Source: Subdoligranulum sp. (GTDB lineage: Bacteria > Bacillota > Clostridia > Oscillospirales > Ruminococcaceae). Taken from it: a stretch of 64,000 nt of DNA. The stretch spans positions 30,425 through 94,424 of the forward strand of contig SFIE01000001.1 in assembly GCA_004555405.1 (NCBI GenBank). The letters run 5' to 3'. This document shows positions 1-7,878 of this stretch, piece by piece. The notes beneath the pieces were generated by a model that had not been told where the DNA came from, did no database searches, and saw only the letters and a list, made by a program, of their open reading frames with translations. A program made the position numbers and the translations under genes. Every line of letters starts with the position of its first letter. Within the stretch, counting starts at the first letter, position 1.

Positions 1-1329
1 GGTGGGGCCAACCGCTTCCAATCCGGGGCCAATGTTGTTAAAGCAGGAAAGCACCGCCGTAAAATTGGTGGTGGTGGTAAACCCATCGGTCGAAAGCACC
101 AGAAAGCTGAAAACCAGAATGCTGGCGTAGGCTGCCAGATAGGCGTTGGTGTTTTCCAGCACCACCTCGCTTACCGGGCGGTTGTTGATGCGCACCACCT
201 GCACCTTGCGCGGGTCCAGCACTTTATGAATGTTGCGGCGCAGGCTTTTGAACAGCAGCAGTACACGCGCGCATTTGATGCCGCCGCCCGTGCTGCCCGC
301 ACACGCGCCCACTGCCATCAACACCATCAGAATCGCCTTGGAAAAGCTTGGCCACAAATCAAAATCCGTGGTGGCATAGCCCGTGGTGGTGATGATGGTG
401 GCCACCTGAAACGCTGCATGGCGCAGGGTTTCCTCGATCGTGGCATACATATGGCGAATATTCCACGCAATCAGTGCGATCGAGCCGAACACAATGCCAA
501 AGTAAAGGCGAACCTCTTCGTCTTTCAAAACGCTGCGCAGATTGCCGATGAGCAAAAGATAATAGCAGTTAAAGTTTACGCCGAACAGCAGCATAAACAC
601 CGTACACACATTCTGCAGATACGGGCTGTAGCCGGCAATGCTGTCGTTTTTAACGCCAAAGCCGCCGGTGCCCGCCGTGCCGAATGCGGTACACACCGAG
701 TCAAACAGCGGCATGCCGCCCACCAGCAGAAACACGGTGTTCAGCACTGTAAGCACGATATAGATCACATACAGCGTAATGGCCGTTTGCTTCATGCGGG
801 GCAGCATTTTGCCCACATCCGGGCCCGGGCTTTCGGCGCGCAGCAGATGCAGCGTATAACCGCCCTGTTCACCGCGCCCGGAAATGGCCAGCAAAAACAC
901 CAGCACGCCCATGCCGCCGATCCAGTGGCTGAAGCTGCGCCAATACAGAATGCCGTGGGAAAGCTTTTCCACCTCGGGCAAAATGGAAGCGCCTGTGGTG
1001 GTAAAGCCCGAAACGATCTCAAAAAAGGCATCGATAAAGTGCGGGATCTCGCCGGAAAAATAAAACGGCAGGCAGCCCAAAAGGCTCATAATAATCCAGA
1101 TCAGGCCCACGCAGATCAATCCCTCGCGGGCATAAAAGCCCCGATAGCTTTTGCGGCCCACAAAATACAGCACAGCCGATGCCAGCGCAATGCACAGCAT
1201 GGCTTTGGCGAATGCCAGCGCGGCCGCAAACTCGTGGTAGCCCACGCAGATCAGAAGTGCCGGGATCATAAACACGGCCTCTACTGCCAATATTTTGGCG
1301 CTGATGCGCCCTATCATACGGTAATTCAT
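1..1329 (-). CDS. trkH: TrkH/KtrB-type potassium uptake membrane subunit, C-terminus cut by the window edge
   Basis: Pore-forming subunit of a Trk/Ktr potassium uptake system in the cytoplasmic membrane. The 443 codons present encode many hydrophobic helices with the glycine-rich selectivity-filter loops of this superfamily, including FTTTGAS near residue 110 and GTAGTGGFG near residue 223, and further TTTGYATT and STGGG loops. The ATG at 1327-1329 is preceded by AAGGAG at good spacing. The frame is open to base 1, so about 40 or more C-terminal residues lie outside. It starts 9 bases after the trkA stop, so the two form one operon and the NAD-binding TrkA is its regulatory partner. Family assignment is firm; ion preference (K+ only, or Na+-coupled) cannot be read. 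Confidence 0.93.
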   Translation of the reverse strand, partial: MNYRMIGRISAKILAVEAVFMIPALLICVGYHEFAAALAFAKAMLCIALASAVLYFVGRKSYRGFYAREGLICVGLIWIIMSLLGCLPFYFSGEIPHFIDAFFEIVSGFTTTGASILPEVEKLSHGILYWRSFSHWIGGMGVLVFLLAISGRGEQGGYTLHLLRAESPGPDVGKMLPRMKQTAITLYVIYIVLTVLNTVFLLVGGMPLFDSVCTAFGTAGTGGFGVKNDSIAGYSPYLQNVCTVFMLLFGVNFNCYYLLLIGNLRSVLKDEEVRLYFGIVFGSIALIAWNIRHMYATIEETLRHAAFQVATIITTTGYATTDFDLWPSFSKAILMVLMAVGACAGSTGGGIKCARVLLLFKSLRRNIHKVLDPRKVQVVRINNRPVSEVVLENTNAYLAAYASILVFSFLVLSTDGFTTTTNFTAVLSCFNNIGPGLEAVGPT

Positions 1330-1338
1330 GGGCGCTCC

Positions 1339-2700
1339 TTATGCAAAAATATCGTTCAGCTGATAAATGGTTTCGCTGCCGTTGGTCACGATCACCACAC
1401 CGTCGCCCGTTTGATAGCAGGAATCGCCGTTGGGCAGCTCCACATGCGAGGCGTGGTTGATGCTCACCAAAAGAATGTTCGGCTTGATCTTCAGGCTTTT
1501 CAGCGGTTCTCCGCGATGGCGGGTGTTTTCATCCACACGGAATTCCAGTGCCTCTGCCCGGCCGCCCGCAATGCGGTGGGTGGTAATGGCTGCGCCGGTT
1601 TGGTTGCGCATGGCGCGCACATAGCGCACAATGCCGTTGCTGCATAGCTCTTTGGGGCACACAAGGCTGCCCACGGGCAGTGTGTCCAGAATGCCGTTCG
1701 GCTCCAGATGGCCCACCTTGGTGATGATCTGGGGCACGCCGTGGCGGCTGCCGTACAGCGCTATGATCACATTCAGCTCGTCCAAACCGGTCAGCGAAAC
1801 CAGTGCATCGCAGCTGAACAGGCCCTCGCTTTCCAGCAAGGCCTGGCTGCTGGCATCGCCCTGAATGATATCCGCCTCCGGCAGCTGTTCGGCCAGCATC
1901 AGGCAGCGCTCGGGATTGTTTTCGATGATCTGCACCTGAATGCCGCTTTTCAGCAGCAGCTGCGACAGATAATAGCTGACGCGCCCACCGCCGCAGATCA
2001 GCACACGGTTCACCTTGCGGGTGATGATGCCCAGATTCTTCAGCAGACGGGTAAGGTTGTTGCTTTCCGAGGTGACAAAGATCTTATCCCCCTCGCGCAG
2101 CACAAAATTGCCGGAGGGCATAATGCACTCGCCGCCGCGGGTCACGGCGCACACCAGCACCTTGCAGTTCACGGCATCCACCAGATTGTTCAGCGCCACA
2201 TTGCACAGCTTGCTGCCGGGCTCCACGCGCAGCTCCACAATTTCCATGCGGCCCTTGGCAAAGGGCTCACGCTTTAAAAAGCCCGGATATTTGAGCAGGC
2301 GCTCAATTTCGATGGCGGCCTGCTTTTCGGGGTTCACCGACATGGAAAGCGCCAGCAGATCGCGCATTTTATACACCTGATCGGAATATTCCGGGTTACG
2401 GATACGCGCAATGGTGTGAATGCGGGGGTTCAAGCTGTGGGCCGTCACGCAGCACAGCAGGTTCATTTCATCGGCATCGGTCACGGCGATCAGCAGATCG
2501 GCGTCTTTTACGCCGGCATCCACAAGGGTCGTCATAGCGGCGCAGTTTCCCTGCACGCCCAAAACATCATACTTTTCCACAACGGTCTGCAGCACCTGCG
2601 CGTTGCGGTCCACAACAGTAAGATCGTAGTCATTTTCGGCAGCCAGCTGCTGTGCCAGGGTGTTGCCAACCTTGCCAAGCCCTGCAATGATAATTTTCAC
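1339..2700 (-). CDS. trkA: Trk system potassium transporter regulatory subunit TrkA
   Basis: Cytoplasmic nucleotide-binding gating subunit for the adjacent TrkH channel. The 453-residue protein has the double architecture of long TrkA proteins: two Rossmann RCK_N domains, the first opening with GLGKVG at residues 7-12 and ending its second strand with an acidic residue (VVDR), the second opening with CGGGRVS near residue 231, each followed by a TrkA_C ligand domain. In other TrkA proteins NAD(H) or ATP/ADP binding controls channel opening. The ATG has AGGAGG about 8 bases upstream. It is the first gene of the trkA-trkH operon, with an extended -10 promoter about 100 bases upstream. Confidence 0.95.
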   Translation of the reverse strand: MKIIIAGLGKVGNTLAQQLAAENDYDLTVVDRNAQVLQTVVEKYDVLGVQGNCAAMTTLVDAGVKDADLLIAVTDADEMNLLCCVTAHSLNPRIHTIARIRNPEYSDQVYKMRDLLALSMSVNPEKQAAIEIERLLKYPGFLKREPFAKGRMEIVELRVEPGSKLCNVALNNLVDAVNCKVLVCAVTRGGECIMPSGNFVLREGDKIFVTSESNNLTRLLKNLGIITRKVNRVLICGGGRVSYYLSQLLLKSGIQVQIIENNPERCLMLAEQLPEADIIQGDASSQALLESEGLFSCDALVSLTGLDELNVIIALYGSRHGVPQIITKVGHLEPNGILDTLPVGSLVCPKELCSNGIVRYVRAMRNQTGAAITTHRIAGGRAEALEFRVDENTRHRGEPLKSLKIKPNILLVSINHASHVELPNGDSCYQTGDGVVIVTNGSETIYQLNDIFA

Positions 2701-2802
2701 GCGAGTTCCTCCTGCACCTTCTGCCTGCTTGCACAGGGCAGAAGGTCAATTTTAAAAATTCACAGAACTTTTAAAAAAATTTAATCAGACTATAATTTAT
2801 TC

Positions 2803-2831
2803 AGTATAGCACACACCGTGCAAAATAGAAA
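2803..2831 (-). promoter_or_regulatory. Probable trkA-trkH promoter (extended -10)
   Basis: On the minus strand, TGTGC precedes TATACT (2803-2808), giving an extended -10 (TGnTATACT). A weak -35, TTTCTA, lies 17 bases upstream. The same TGTGCTATA form recurs at other promoters in the window. The leader would be about 100 bases and AU-rich. Confidence 0.45.
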
Positions 2832-2877
2832 GAGCGCCGCCCGCTTTTTGCGCATTTTCCCGCCTTTGGGGCCGCTT

Positions 2878-3582
2878 TTATCGGCTCAACCACGCCAGCG
2901 CAGAGGCCATGCGCTTTTCTATATCTTTAAAATGCCCGCCCGGGTGCACTTTATAAGTATAGCGTGTCACCATGGGGTCCTGATTGCAATGCCACTCGGC
3001 GGTGTGGGTGTTCACGCCCACCGACTGCATACGGGGATCGCGCGTTTTGGCTTCGCCGCTGCCCAGCGAAAGATACACCCGCAGGGGGGCTTTGGCACGG
3101 TGAGTTTCCATAAAATCCGCCCAGCCGTCATACCACAGGCTGCCCGAGCAGCTGGCCACGGCGCCAAAATCTGTGCAGGTGAGCCCGGCCCACAGGGCAA
3201 ACAATCCGGCCAGCGAATAGCCCGCCAGCATACGCCCGCCCGGCCCTGGCGCAAGCTCGCAGCGCGCAGCAACCGCGGGCAGCAGCTGCTCACGGATAAA
3301 GGCCAGAGTTTCCTGTGCCTTGCCGCCAAAAGCCTCGCCGCCCTTTTGCAGCGCGGGGGCGGGCCATGGGGTGCAGTCGTTCTGCCAGTGCTCCACCTGA
3401 AATGCCGCCAGATAAAACGCCCCCGCATGGGCCTTTTCAGCCTCGGCCAGAATTTGGGGCACAGCCGCCATCATGGGCGCGTTTGCAGGCAGGATCACCA
3501 CCGGCAGCGGCCCCGTGGCCGCCGGATGCCACACCAAACAGCTGCGCCCTGCCAGCGGAAAATATTCTATTCTGCCCTGCAT
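2878..3582 (-). CDS. Alpha/beta hydrolase, esterase family
   Basis: A 234-residue putative esterase of the esterase-D/Fes-like group (PF00756-like). The nucleophile elbow GYSLAG lies near residue 146, a conserved hydrophobic segment follows (SCSGSLWYDGW), and the likely catalytic histidine sits in HPGGHFKD near the C-terminus. No signal peptide is seen, so it is cytoplasmic. In-frame ATGs lie at 3588 and 3582; the GGGGAG ribosome site almost touches the first but is 7 bases from the second, so 3582 is preferred. The substrate is unknown: relatives hydrolyse siderophore esters, S-formylglutathione or acylated sugars, and the context gives no hint. It is monocistronic with its own promoter. Confidence 0.75.
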   Translation of the reverse strand: MQGRIEYFPLAGRSCLVWHPAATGPLPVVILPANAPMMAAVPQILAEAEKAHAGAFYLAAFQVEHWQNDCTPWPAPALQKGGEAFGGKAQETLAFIREQLLPAVAARCELAPGPGGRMLAGYSLAGLFALWAGLTCTDFGAVASCSGSLWYDGWADFMETHRAKAPLRVYLSLGSGEAKTRDPRMQSVGVNTHTAEWHCNQDPMVTRYTYKVHPGGHFKDIEKRMASALAWLSR

Positions 3583-3614
3583 ACGCATTCTCCCCTTTTT
3601 TTCAAACTACCCGT

Positions 3615-3643
3615 ATTATACTATAGCTGCGGGCAGGAATCAA
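3615..3643 (-). promoter_or_regulatory. Promoter of the esterase gene
   Basis: Minus-strand TTGATT, 17-base spacer, perfect TATAAT (3615-3620). The start codon lies about 33 bases downstream of the -10. It is divergent from the pckA promoter. Confidence 0.6.
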
Positions 3644-3681
3644 AGTTTTTCTGCGGGCCGGTGTGATACACCGGGTTCTAA

Positions 3682-3699
3682 TTGTGAAATTTTTGACAA
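3682..3699 (+). promoter_or_regulatory. Candidate Rex (NADH/NAD+ redox) operator upstream of pckA
   Basis: TTGTGAA-ATTT-TTGACAA is an 18-bp inverted repeat matching the Rex consensus TTGTGAA-N4-TTCACAA at 13 of 14 arm positions. It lies 17 bases upstream of the pckA -35, between the divergent esterase and pckA promoters. Rex represses fermentative and redox-balancing genes in Firmicutes when NADH/NAD+ is low. Binding here is inferred from sequence alone. Confidence 0.5.
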
Positions 3700-3716
3700 T
3701 ACTTTTAGAAATATAC

Positions 3717-3745
3717 TTGCACAATACTCAAAACTTATGTATAAT
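3717..3745 (+). promoter_or_regulatory. Strong sigma-A-type promoter of pckA
   Basis: TTGCAC (3717-3722), 17-base spacer, perfect TATAAT (3740-3745). The transcript would start near 3752, giving a leader of about 90 bases. Confidence 0.75.
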
Positions 3746-3756
3746 GTGCTTAAACA

Positions 3757-3785
3757 AGTCGCTGTTTTATATAAAATAAGCGGCT
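3757..3785 (+). other. Hairpin in the pckA 5' leader
   Basis: Arms AGTCGCT and AGCGGCT flank an AT-rich palindromic core (TTTTATATAAAA), forming a long stem a few bases after the predicted transcription start. It could stabilise the mRNA 5' end of this highly expressed gene; there is no U-run, so it is not a terminator. Confidence 0.4.
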
Positions 3786-3842
3786 GTTATACGGATAAGA
3801 TCCTATGTAAAACTCTTCATAATACAATCGGGAGGTATACCA

Positions 3843-5432
3843 ATGGAAACTTACGGCATTGAAAAAATGGGCATTATCGGCCCTAAAGCAGTCTATCGCA
3901 ATCTCACCCCTGCACAGCTGGTTGAGGCTGCCCTGCGCCGCGGCGAAGGCACTTTGAGCAACACCGGCGCACTGGTGGTGACCACCGGCAAGTACACCGG
4001 CCGTTCGCCTGACGATAAGTTCATCGTTGACACCGAGGGCGTACACAACGAGATCGCCTGGGGCAAGGTGAACCGCCCCATCAGCCGCGAAAAGTTCAAC
4101 GCCATCAAGGGCAAGGTTGCTGCTTATCTGCAGGGCCGTGAGGTGTTTATTTTTGACGGTATGGCAGGCGCCGACAGCAAGTATACCAAGAAATTCCGCA
4201 TTATCAACGAGCTGGCCAGCCAGAACCTGTTTATTCATCAGCTGCTGATCCGCCCCAACGAGGAGCAGCTGGCCAACTATGGCGAGCCCGACTACACCAT
4301 GCTGGTAGCCCCCGGCTTCAAGTGCGATCCCGAGGTGGACGGCGTGCATTCCGAGGCTGCTATTATGATCGACTACGAGGCACACTGCATCGTGATCTGC
4401 GGCAGCCAGTATGCAGGCGAGATCAAAAAGAGCGTGTTCTCCACCATGAACTATGTTATGACCAAGGAAAATGTGCTGCCCATGCACTGCTCGGCCAACA
4501 TGGACCCCGAAACCCACGAAACCGCTGTGTTCTTCGGCCTGTCCGGCACCGGCAAGACCACCCTTTCGGCTGATCCTTCCCGTAAGCTGATCGGCGACGA
4601 TGAGCACGGCTGGAGTCCCGACGGTGTGTTCAACTTCGAGGGCGGCTGCTACGCCAAGTGCATCAATCTTTCCGCCGAGAACGAGCCTGACATTTACAAT
4701 GCCATTCGCTTCGGCAGCCTGGTTGAGAACGTGATCATGGACCCCGAGACCCGTGAGTTTGACTTTAACGACGGCAGCCTGACCGAGAACACCCGTGTCG
4801 GCTATCCTGTGGAATATATCAACAACAGCCAGATCCCCGGCATTGGCGGTATTCCCAAGGTGGTTATCTTCCTGACTGCCGATGCTTTCGGCGTGCTGCC
4901 TCCCATCAGCCGTTTGGATAAGAACGCTGCCATGTACCACTTTGTGACCGGCTTCACCAGCAAGCTGGCAGGCACCGAGCGCGGCGTTACCGAGCCCCAG
5001 CCCACCTTCTCCACCCTGTTTGGCGAGCCCTTCATGCCCATGGACCCCTCCGTTTATGCCGGTATGCTGGGTGACAAGCTGGAGAAATACGGCACCAAGG
5101 TTTATCTGGTCAACACCGGTTGGGCAGGCGGCAGCGCAGCACAGGGTGCAAAGCGCATGAAGCTGAAGTACACCCGCGCCATGGTTACCGCCGCTCTGAA
5201 CGGCAGCTTTGACAACATCGAATTCAAGCATCACGATGTGTTCAATGTGGACTACCCCACTCAGTGCCCCAATGTGCCTGACGAAATGCTGGATGCCCGC
5301 GGCATGTGGGCCGACAAGGCTGCTTATGACGAGCAGGCTAACAAGCTGGCTACTATGTTCAGCGAAAACTTTGCCAAGAAGTATCCCAATATGCCCAAGG
5401 AGATCACCGAGGCAGGCCCCAAGGCAAAGTAA
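3843..5432 (+). CDS. pckA: Phosphoenolpyruvate carboxykinase (ATP)
   Basis: Interconverts oxaloacetate + ATP and phosphoenolpyruvate + ADP + CO2 in the cytoplasm. In anaerobes it often runs toward oxaloacetate, fixing CO2 and gaining ATP on the way to succinate, malate or aspartate. The 529 residues match the family length. Visible motifs are TGRSPDDKF near residue 53, the kinase-1a P-loop GLSGTGKTTLS from residue 232, GDDEHGW (metal-binding region) near residue 258, and the adenine-side loop NTGWAGGSA near residue 425. The ATG follows GGGAGG at 8 bases. Codon use is strongly optimised (AAG, CTG, GCT), as in ackA and typA, suggesting high expression. It stands alone between a promoter with a Rex-like operator and a perfect terminator. 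Confidence 0.97.
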   Translation: METYGIEKMGIIGPKAVYRNLTPAQLVEAALRRGEGTLSNTGALVVTTGKYTGRSPDDKFIVDTEGVHNEIAWGKVNRPISREKFNAIKGKVAAYLQGREVFIFDGMAGADSKYTKKFRIINELASQNLFIHQLLIRPNEEQLANYGEPDYTMLVAPGFKCDPEVDGVHSEAAIMIDYEAHCIVICGSQYAGEIKKSVFSTMNYVMTKENVLPMHCSANMDPETHETAVFFGLSGTGKTTLSADPSRKLIGDDEHGWSPDGVFNFEGGCYAKCINLSAENEPDIYNAIRFGSLVENVIMDPETREFDFNDGSLTENTRVGYPVEYINNSQIPGIGGIPKVVIFLTADAFGVLPPISRLDKNAAMYHFVTGFTSKLAGTERGVTEPQPTFSTLFGEPFMPMDPSVYAGMLGDKLEKYGTKVYLVNTGWAGGSAAQGAKRMKLKYTRAMVTAALNGSFDNIEFKHHDVFNVDYPTQCPNVPDEMLDARGMWADKAAYDEQANKLATMFSENFAKKYPNMPKEITEAGPKAK

Positions 5433-5451
5433 AATTATTTGTTTCCGCTTT

Positions 5452-5484
5452 CGGGAGGCATCTTTGGGTGCCTCCCGATTTTTT
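5452..5484 (+). terminator. Intrinsic terminator of pckA
   Basis: Perfect 9-bp stem CGGGAGGCA/TGCCTCCCG with an 8-base loop, followed by ATTTTTT. Confidence 0.92.
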
Positions 5485-5512
5485 AAGTTGTACAAAAACA
5501 GGGAAAGTATTT

Positions 5513-6307
5513 ATGATCAAACTCATCGCCAGTGATATTGACGGCACACTTTTGCCGCTGGGCCAGCGCACGCTGCCCGCCGAGACCCTGCATCTCATCG
5601 AACAGCTGATCGATGCAGGCGTGGTGTTCAGCCCCTGCAGCGGGCGGCAGCTTGCCAGCATCCGCAAGCTGTTTGGCCCCTTGACAGACCGCTGCGTGCC
5701 CATTTGCGATTGCGGCGCTGACAGCTGGCTGAACGGCAAGGCCGTACACACCCTGCCCATGCCCCGCGAGGCCGTGAACGAACTGCTGCACGACATTATT
5801 GCCCAGCCGCGCTGCGCCGCCATTGCCAGCGGTGTAAACGGTGCTTTATATGCCTTTAAAAAAGACTGGGACAACGCGGAACCCGAGCCCAGCCTGCACT
5901 CGCCCGATATGCTGCCCACCCACGCCCCCGAGGATATCCCATGCGAGATCCTGCGTGTTTCGGCTTTCTGCCGTGACGGCGGCATTGCCATGGACCCGGT
6001 GTTTCGCCCCAAGTGGGCCCCGCGGGGCATCAATGTTGCCGTGGGTGCGCCTGCCTGGCTGGATTTTTCGGTGGCTGATAAGGCGTTGGGGCTTTCGCGC
6101 GTGTGCGAAGCGCTGCATATTCCGCTTTCTGAAGTGGCCGCCTTTGGCGACAGCTACAACGATCTGCCCATGCTGCGCACGGCCGGTGAGCCGTGGTTGA
6201 TGAGCATTGCCCGCCCCGAATTGCAGGCCGAGTTTGCCGGGCACATCTGCACCGACATCAACGCCCAGCTGCGGCGCTATCTGGCCGCCGCCGGGCAGCG
6301 CACCTGA
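5513..6307 (+). CDS. HAD-superfamily Cof-type sugar phosphatase
   Basis: A 264-residue cytoplasmic HAD-IIB (Cof/YidA-like) hydrolase. Motif I is DIDGTLL at residues 8-14, motif II includes the serine of SPCSGR near residue 43, the lysine of motif III lies in VADKALGL, and motif IV is GDSYNDLPML near residue 214. An alpha/beta cap sits between motifs II and III. The start chosen is ATG 5513, the first whose product begins with the family N-terminus (MIKLIASDIDG); the ribosome site GGGAAAG is weak. Relatives dephosphorylate sugar phosphates, FMN or PLP; the substrate here is unknown. It lies after the pckA terminator and before its own, so it is monocistronic. Confidence 0.85.
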   Translation: MIKLIASDIDGTLLPLGQRTLPAETLHLIEQLIDAGVVFSPCSGRQLASIRKLFGPLTDRCVPICDCGADSWLNGKAVHTLPMPREAVNELLHDIIAQPRCAAIASGVNGALYAFKKDWDNAEPEPSLHSPDMLPTHAPEDIPCEILRVSAFCRDGGIAMDPVFRPKWAPRGINVAVGAPAWLDFSVADKALGLSRVCEALHIPLSEVAAFGDSYNDLPMLRTAGEPWLMSIARPELQAEFAGHICTDINAQLRRYLAAAGQRT

Positions 6308-6336
6308 TGCGCCGTCTTGAAAATCCGCAAAAAACA

Positions 6337-6376
6337 CCCCGGTGCCGCACAGTTTTCTGTGTGCGCACCGGGGTTT
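6337..6376. terminator. Bidirectional terminator-like hairpin between convergent genes
   Basis: CCCCGGTGC-c-GCACAG pairs with CTGTGt-GCGCACCGGGG around a TTTT loop, with TTTC on one side and an A-run on the other. It can end the HAD gene (+) and the decayed binding-protein gene (-). Confidence 0.8.
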
Positions 6377-6423
6377 CTTACTTTCTATATACTTTCTGTT
6401 TTTCGGTTCGGGCTGTTCGGCCT

Positions 6424-6676
6424 TTACAGCCCGGCCGAGGCTGCCGCTTTTTCGGCATGTACATCTTCAAATGTTGATCTCGCCGCTGGACTTGATCTCG
6501 TCCAATGTGCGATAGATCTGGCCGCTGCTTTCGCTTTGCGATGCTGCGGGTGCGGCAGCGGCGCTGCCTGCGCTCTGCGAAGCCGAAGATGCTGCCATGC
6601 TTTGGCCGCAAGCAGAAAGGCTCAGTGCCAAGGTGCCGGCAATGCCAAGTGCTGCGAGTTTGTTCAGGTTTTTCAT
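6424..6676 (-). pseudogene. Remnant of a solute-binding lipoprotein of an amino-acid ABC transporter
   Basis: An ATG with a good site (GAGGGGAG) opens a typical lipoprotein signal: Lys-rich start, hydrophobic stretch, then LSACGQ with the lipobox cysteine at residue 23. A Ser/Ala linker and TLDEIKSSGEINI follow, the usual start of polar-amino-acid binding domains. The frame stops after 69 residues, and only about 40 more bases separate it from the terminator, so more than 200 residues of binding domain are gone. A second frame adds 16 residues and stops at 6424; I cannot assign that tail. The permease and ATPase genes are absent. The long regulated leader upstream looks intact, so this is an eroded transporter operon rather than a small gene. 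Confidence 0.7.
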
Positions 6677-6774
6677 AAGATATTTCTCCCCTCAAATATA
6701 AATCTGGTTGTATCTGTCAATGAATCAAATCGGGTTCGGCAGCCTGTTTGCTGCGCGAATTTTTTCGCTTATTC

Positions 6775-6858
6775 TTATGTACACATTCGCTGTGTGTTTT
6801 GCAGCGGGCAGCAGCCGCGACATCGCTTTTGCACTGCTGCAGCTTTTGAGGGTTCCAT
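6775..6858 (-). CDS. 27-residue cysteine-rich leader peptide upstream of the binding-protein remnant
   Basis: A short frame with an excellent ribosome site (AAAGGAG, 7 bases before ATG). Its 27 codons include four cysteines, at positions 13, 16, 17 and 26, three of them packed as CRGCC. It lies inside the predicted 270-base leader, 99 bases before the lipoprotein start, and ends before a GCAGC/GCTGC hairpin. A Cys-rich uORF in front of an amino-acid uptake gene is what translational attenuation by charged tRNA-Cys would need. It is too short to assign by family, so a real but unrelated small protein is possible. Confidence 0.5.
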   Translation of the reverse strand: MEPSKAAAVQKRCRGCCPLQNTQRMCT

Positions 6859-6950
6859 CGCTCTGCTCTCCTTTCTTTGTTCACGCGTCGGCAAAAGCAA
6901 TCTTACTCATGGCTTTTGCCGATATACGGCTTTCCCTTCGTATGCTTTGC

Positions 6951-6987
6951 ATTATAGGCTTCATAACCTATTAAGTCAATAGGTTAT
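6951..6987 (-). promoter_or_regulatory. Promoter with overlapping palindromic operator for the cysteine-leader operon
   Basis: Minus strand: TTGACT (-35), 17-base spacer, perfect TATAAT (6951-6956). A perfect 10-bp inverted repeat with a 5-base spacer, ATAACCTATT at 6963-6972 and AATAGGTTAT at 6978-6987, covers the -35. The layout fits a repressor. The AACC/GGTT spacing resembles sites of Rrf2-type regulators such as CymR (cysteine metabolism), which would suit the Cys-rich leader, but this match is from memory. Confidence 0.65.
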
Positions 6988-7050
6988 TAGGGATTTCTGT
7001 ATTTTGCACATTTGATTTTCCTATTTATCCTGTAGGTTTATGCAATATTA

Positions 7051-7094
7051 TAAAAGCAGAGCGTGCCGCTGTGTTACAAGCTGCACGCTCTGCT
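7051..7094 (-). terminator. Terminator of the UlaG-like hydrolase gene
   Basis: Perfect 12-bp stem AGCAGAGCGTGC/GCACGCTCTGCT with a 16-base loop, followed on the minus strand by TTTTA. Confidence 0.88.
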
Positions 7095-7116
7095 GTATGA
7101 TTTATGATCAAAAAGC

Positions 7117-7743
7117 TTACTTGCGCACGATGCTTGGCAGCGCCAAAACTGCCGTTTGCGCCTTGGTATCGAGGGTGATCTCGATGGTATTGTTCACATA
7201 TTCGTGTACATTTTCGCACAGATCCAAAAAGTTTTCCACCGGGGCGATCACCGGATAATCATAGCCGTGGCCCTGATAGTGCATGGGGATCACCACTCTG
7301 GGGTGAATGGCATTGACCACCTGCTTTGCCTCGGCGGCATCAATGGTATAGTGGCCGCCCACCGGGATCATCACGGCATCCAGCCACTGCAGCTCTTGGG
7401 CCTGTTCGGGTGTGAGCAAATGCCCCAGATCCCCCAAGTGTGCCACGCGGATGCCATCGGTTTCCAGAATATGCACGGTGTTGGCACCGCGATGCTCGCC
7501 GCTGTGATGATCGTGAAAAACCTCTACCGTGCGGATGGTAAAGGGGTTTTCGGGGCCCGGCAGGATCTTGATGATCTCGGCCGCGCCATGGTCGGCGTGC
7601 TGGTGGCTGCACAGCACCTTTTGGGCGCTGAGGGTGGGCAGGCAAAGGCCGGGAACCTTGTCGGGGTAATAGGGGTCCAGCAAAACTGTGTAGCCCGCGT
7701 GCTCCACAGCAAAGCAGGAATGTCCATACCATGTGATTTTCAT
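7117..7743 (-). CDS. UlaG-like metal-dependent hydrolase, metallo-beta-lactamase fold
   Basis: A 208-residue cytoplasmic metallo-beta-lactamase-fold hydrolase of the UlaG/YtkL group. It opens with KITWYGHSCF, carries the metal-binding HxHxDH as HQHADH near residue 47, a further ligand aspartate in HLGDLGH near residue 102, and the late histidine in IPMHYQG near residue 160. Family length is usually 220-230. UlaG itself is an ascorbate-6-phosphate lactonase; most relatives have no known substrate and none can be inferred from the neighbours. The ATG follows GAGGAAAG. It is monocistronic with a perfect terminator. Confidence 0.85.
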   Translation of the reverse strand: MKITWYGHSCFAVEHAGYTVLLDPYYPDKVPGLCLPTLSAQKVLCSHQHADHGAAEIIKILPGPENPFTIRTVEVFHDHHSGEHRGANTVHILETDGIRVAHLGDLGHLLTPEQAQELQWLDAVMIPVGGHYTIDAAEAKQVVNAIHPRVVIPMHYQGHGYDYPVIAPVENFLDLCENVHEYVNNTIEITLDTKAQTAVLALPSIVRK

Positions 7744-7878
7744 ATATTACTCTTTCCTCTCTTTGCGGGGCAGCCGTGCAAAAGAATGCCCCGGCTAAAA
7801 ATATCCTGTTCCTATCTTATCATCTTTATGGTAAAATAACAATCAGGAATCGATTCTATAACAAAGGTGGTTTCAGAA

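Noticed and set aside
226..1647. Long plus-strand frame of 473 codons opposite trkH and trkA
   Set aside because: It is His/Gln/Ala-rich, the usual antisense shadow of GC-rich genes, has no ribosome site and overlaps two clear transporter genes.
3750..5495. 581-codon minus-strand frame opposite pckA
   Set aside because: Antisense shadow of a strongly codon-biased gene; the product has no recognisable domain and spans the pckA promoter and terminator.
6317..6982. 221-codon plus-strand frame across the binding-protein remnant
   Set aside because: It runs antisense through a terminator, the lipoprotein stub, the Cys leader and the promoter; Cys/Ala-rich with no domain.
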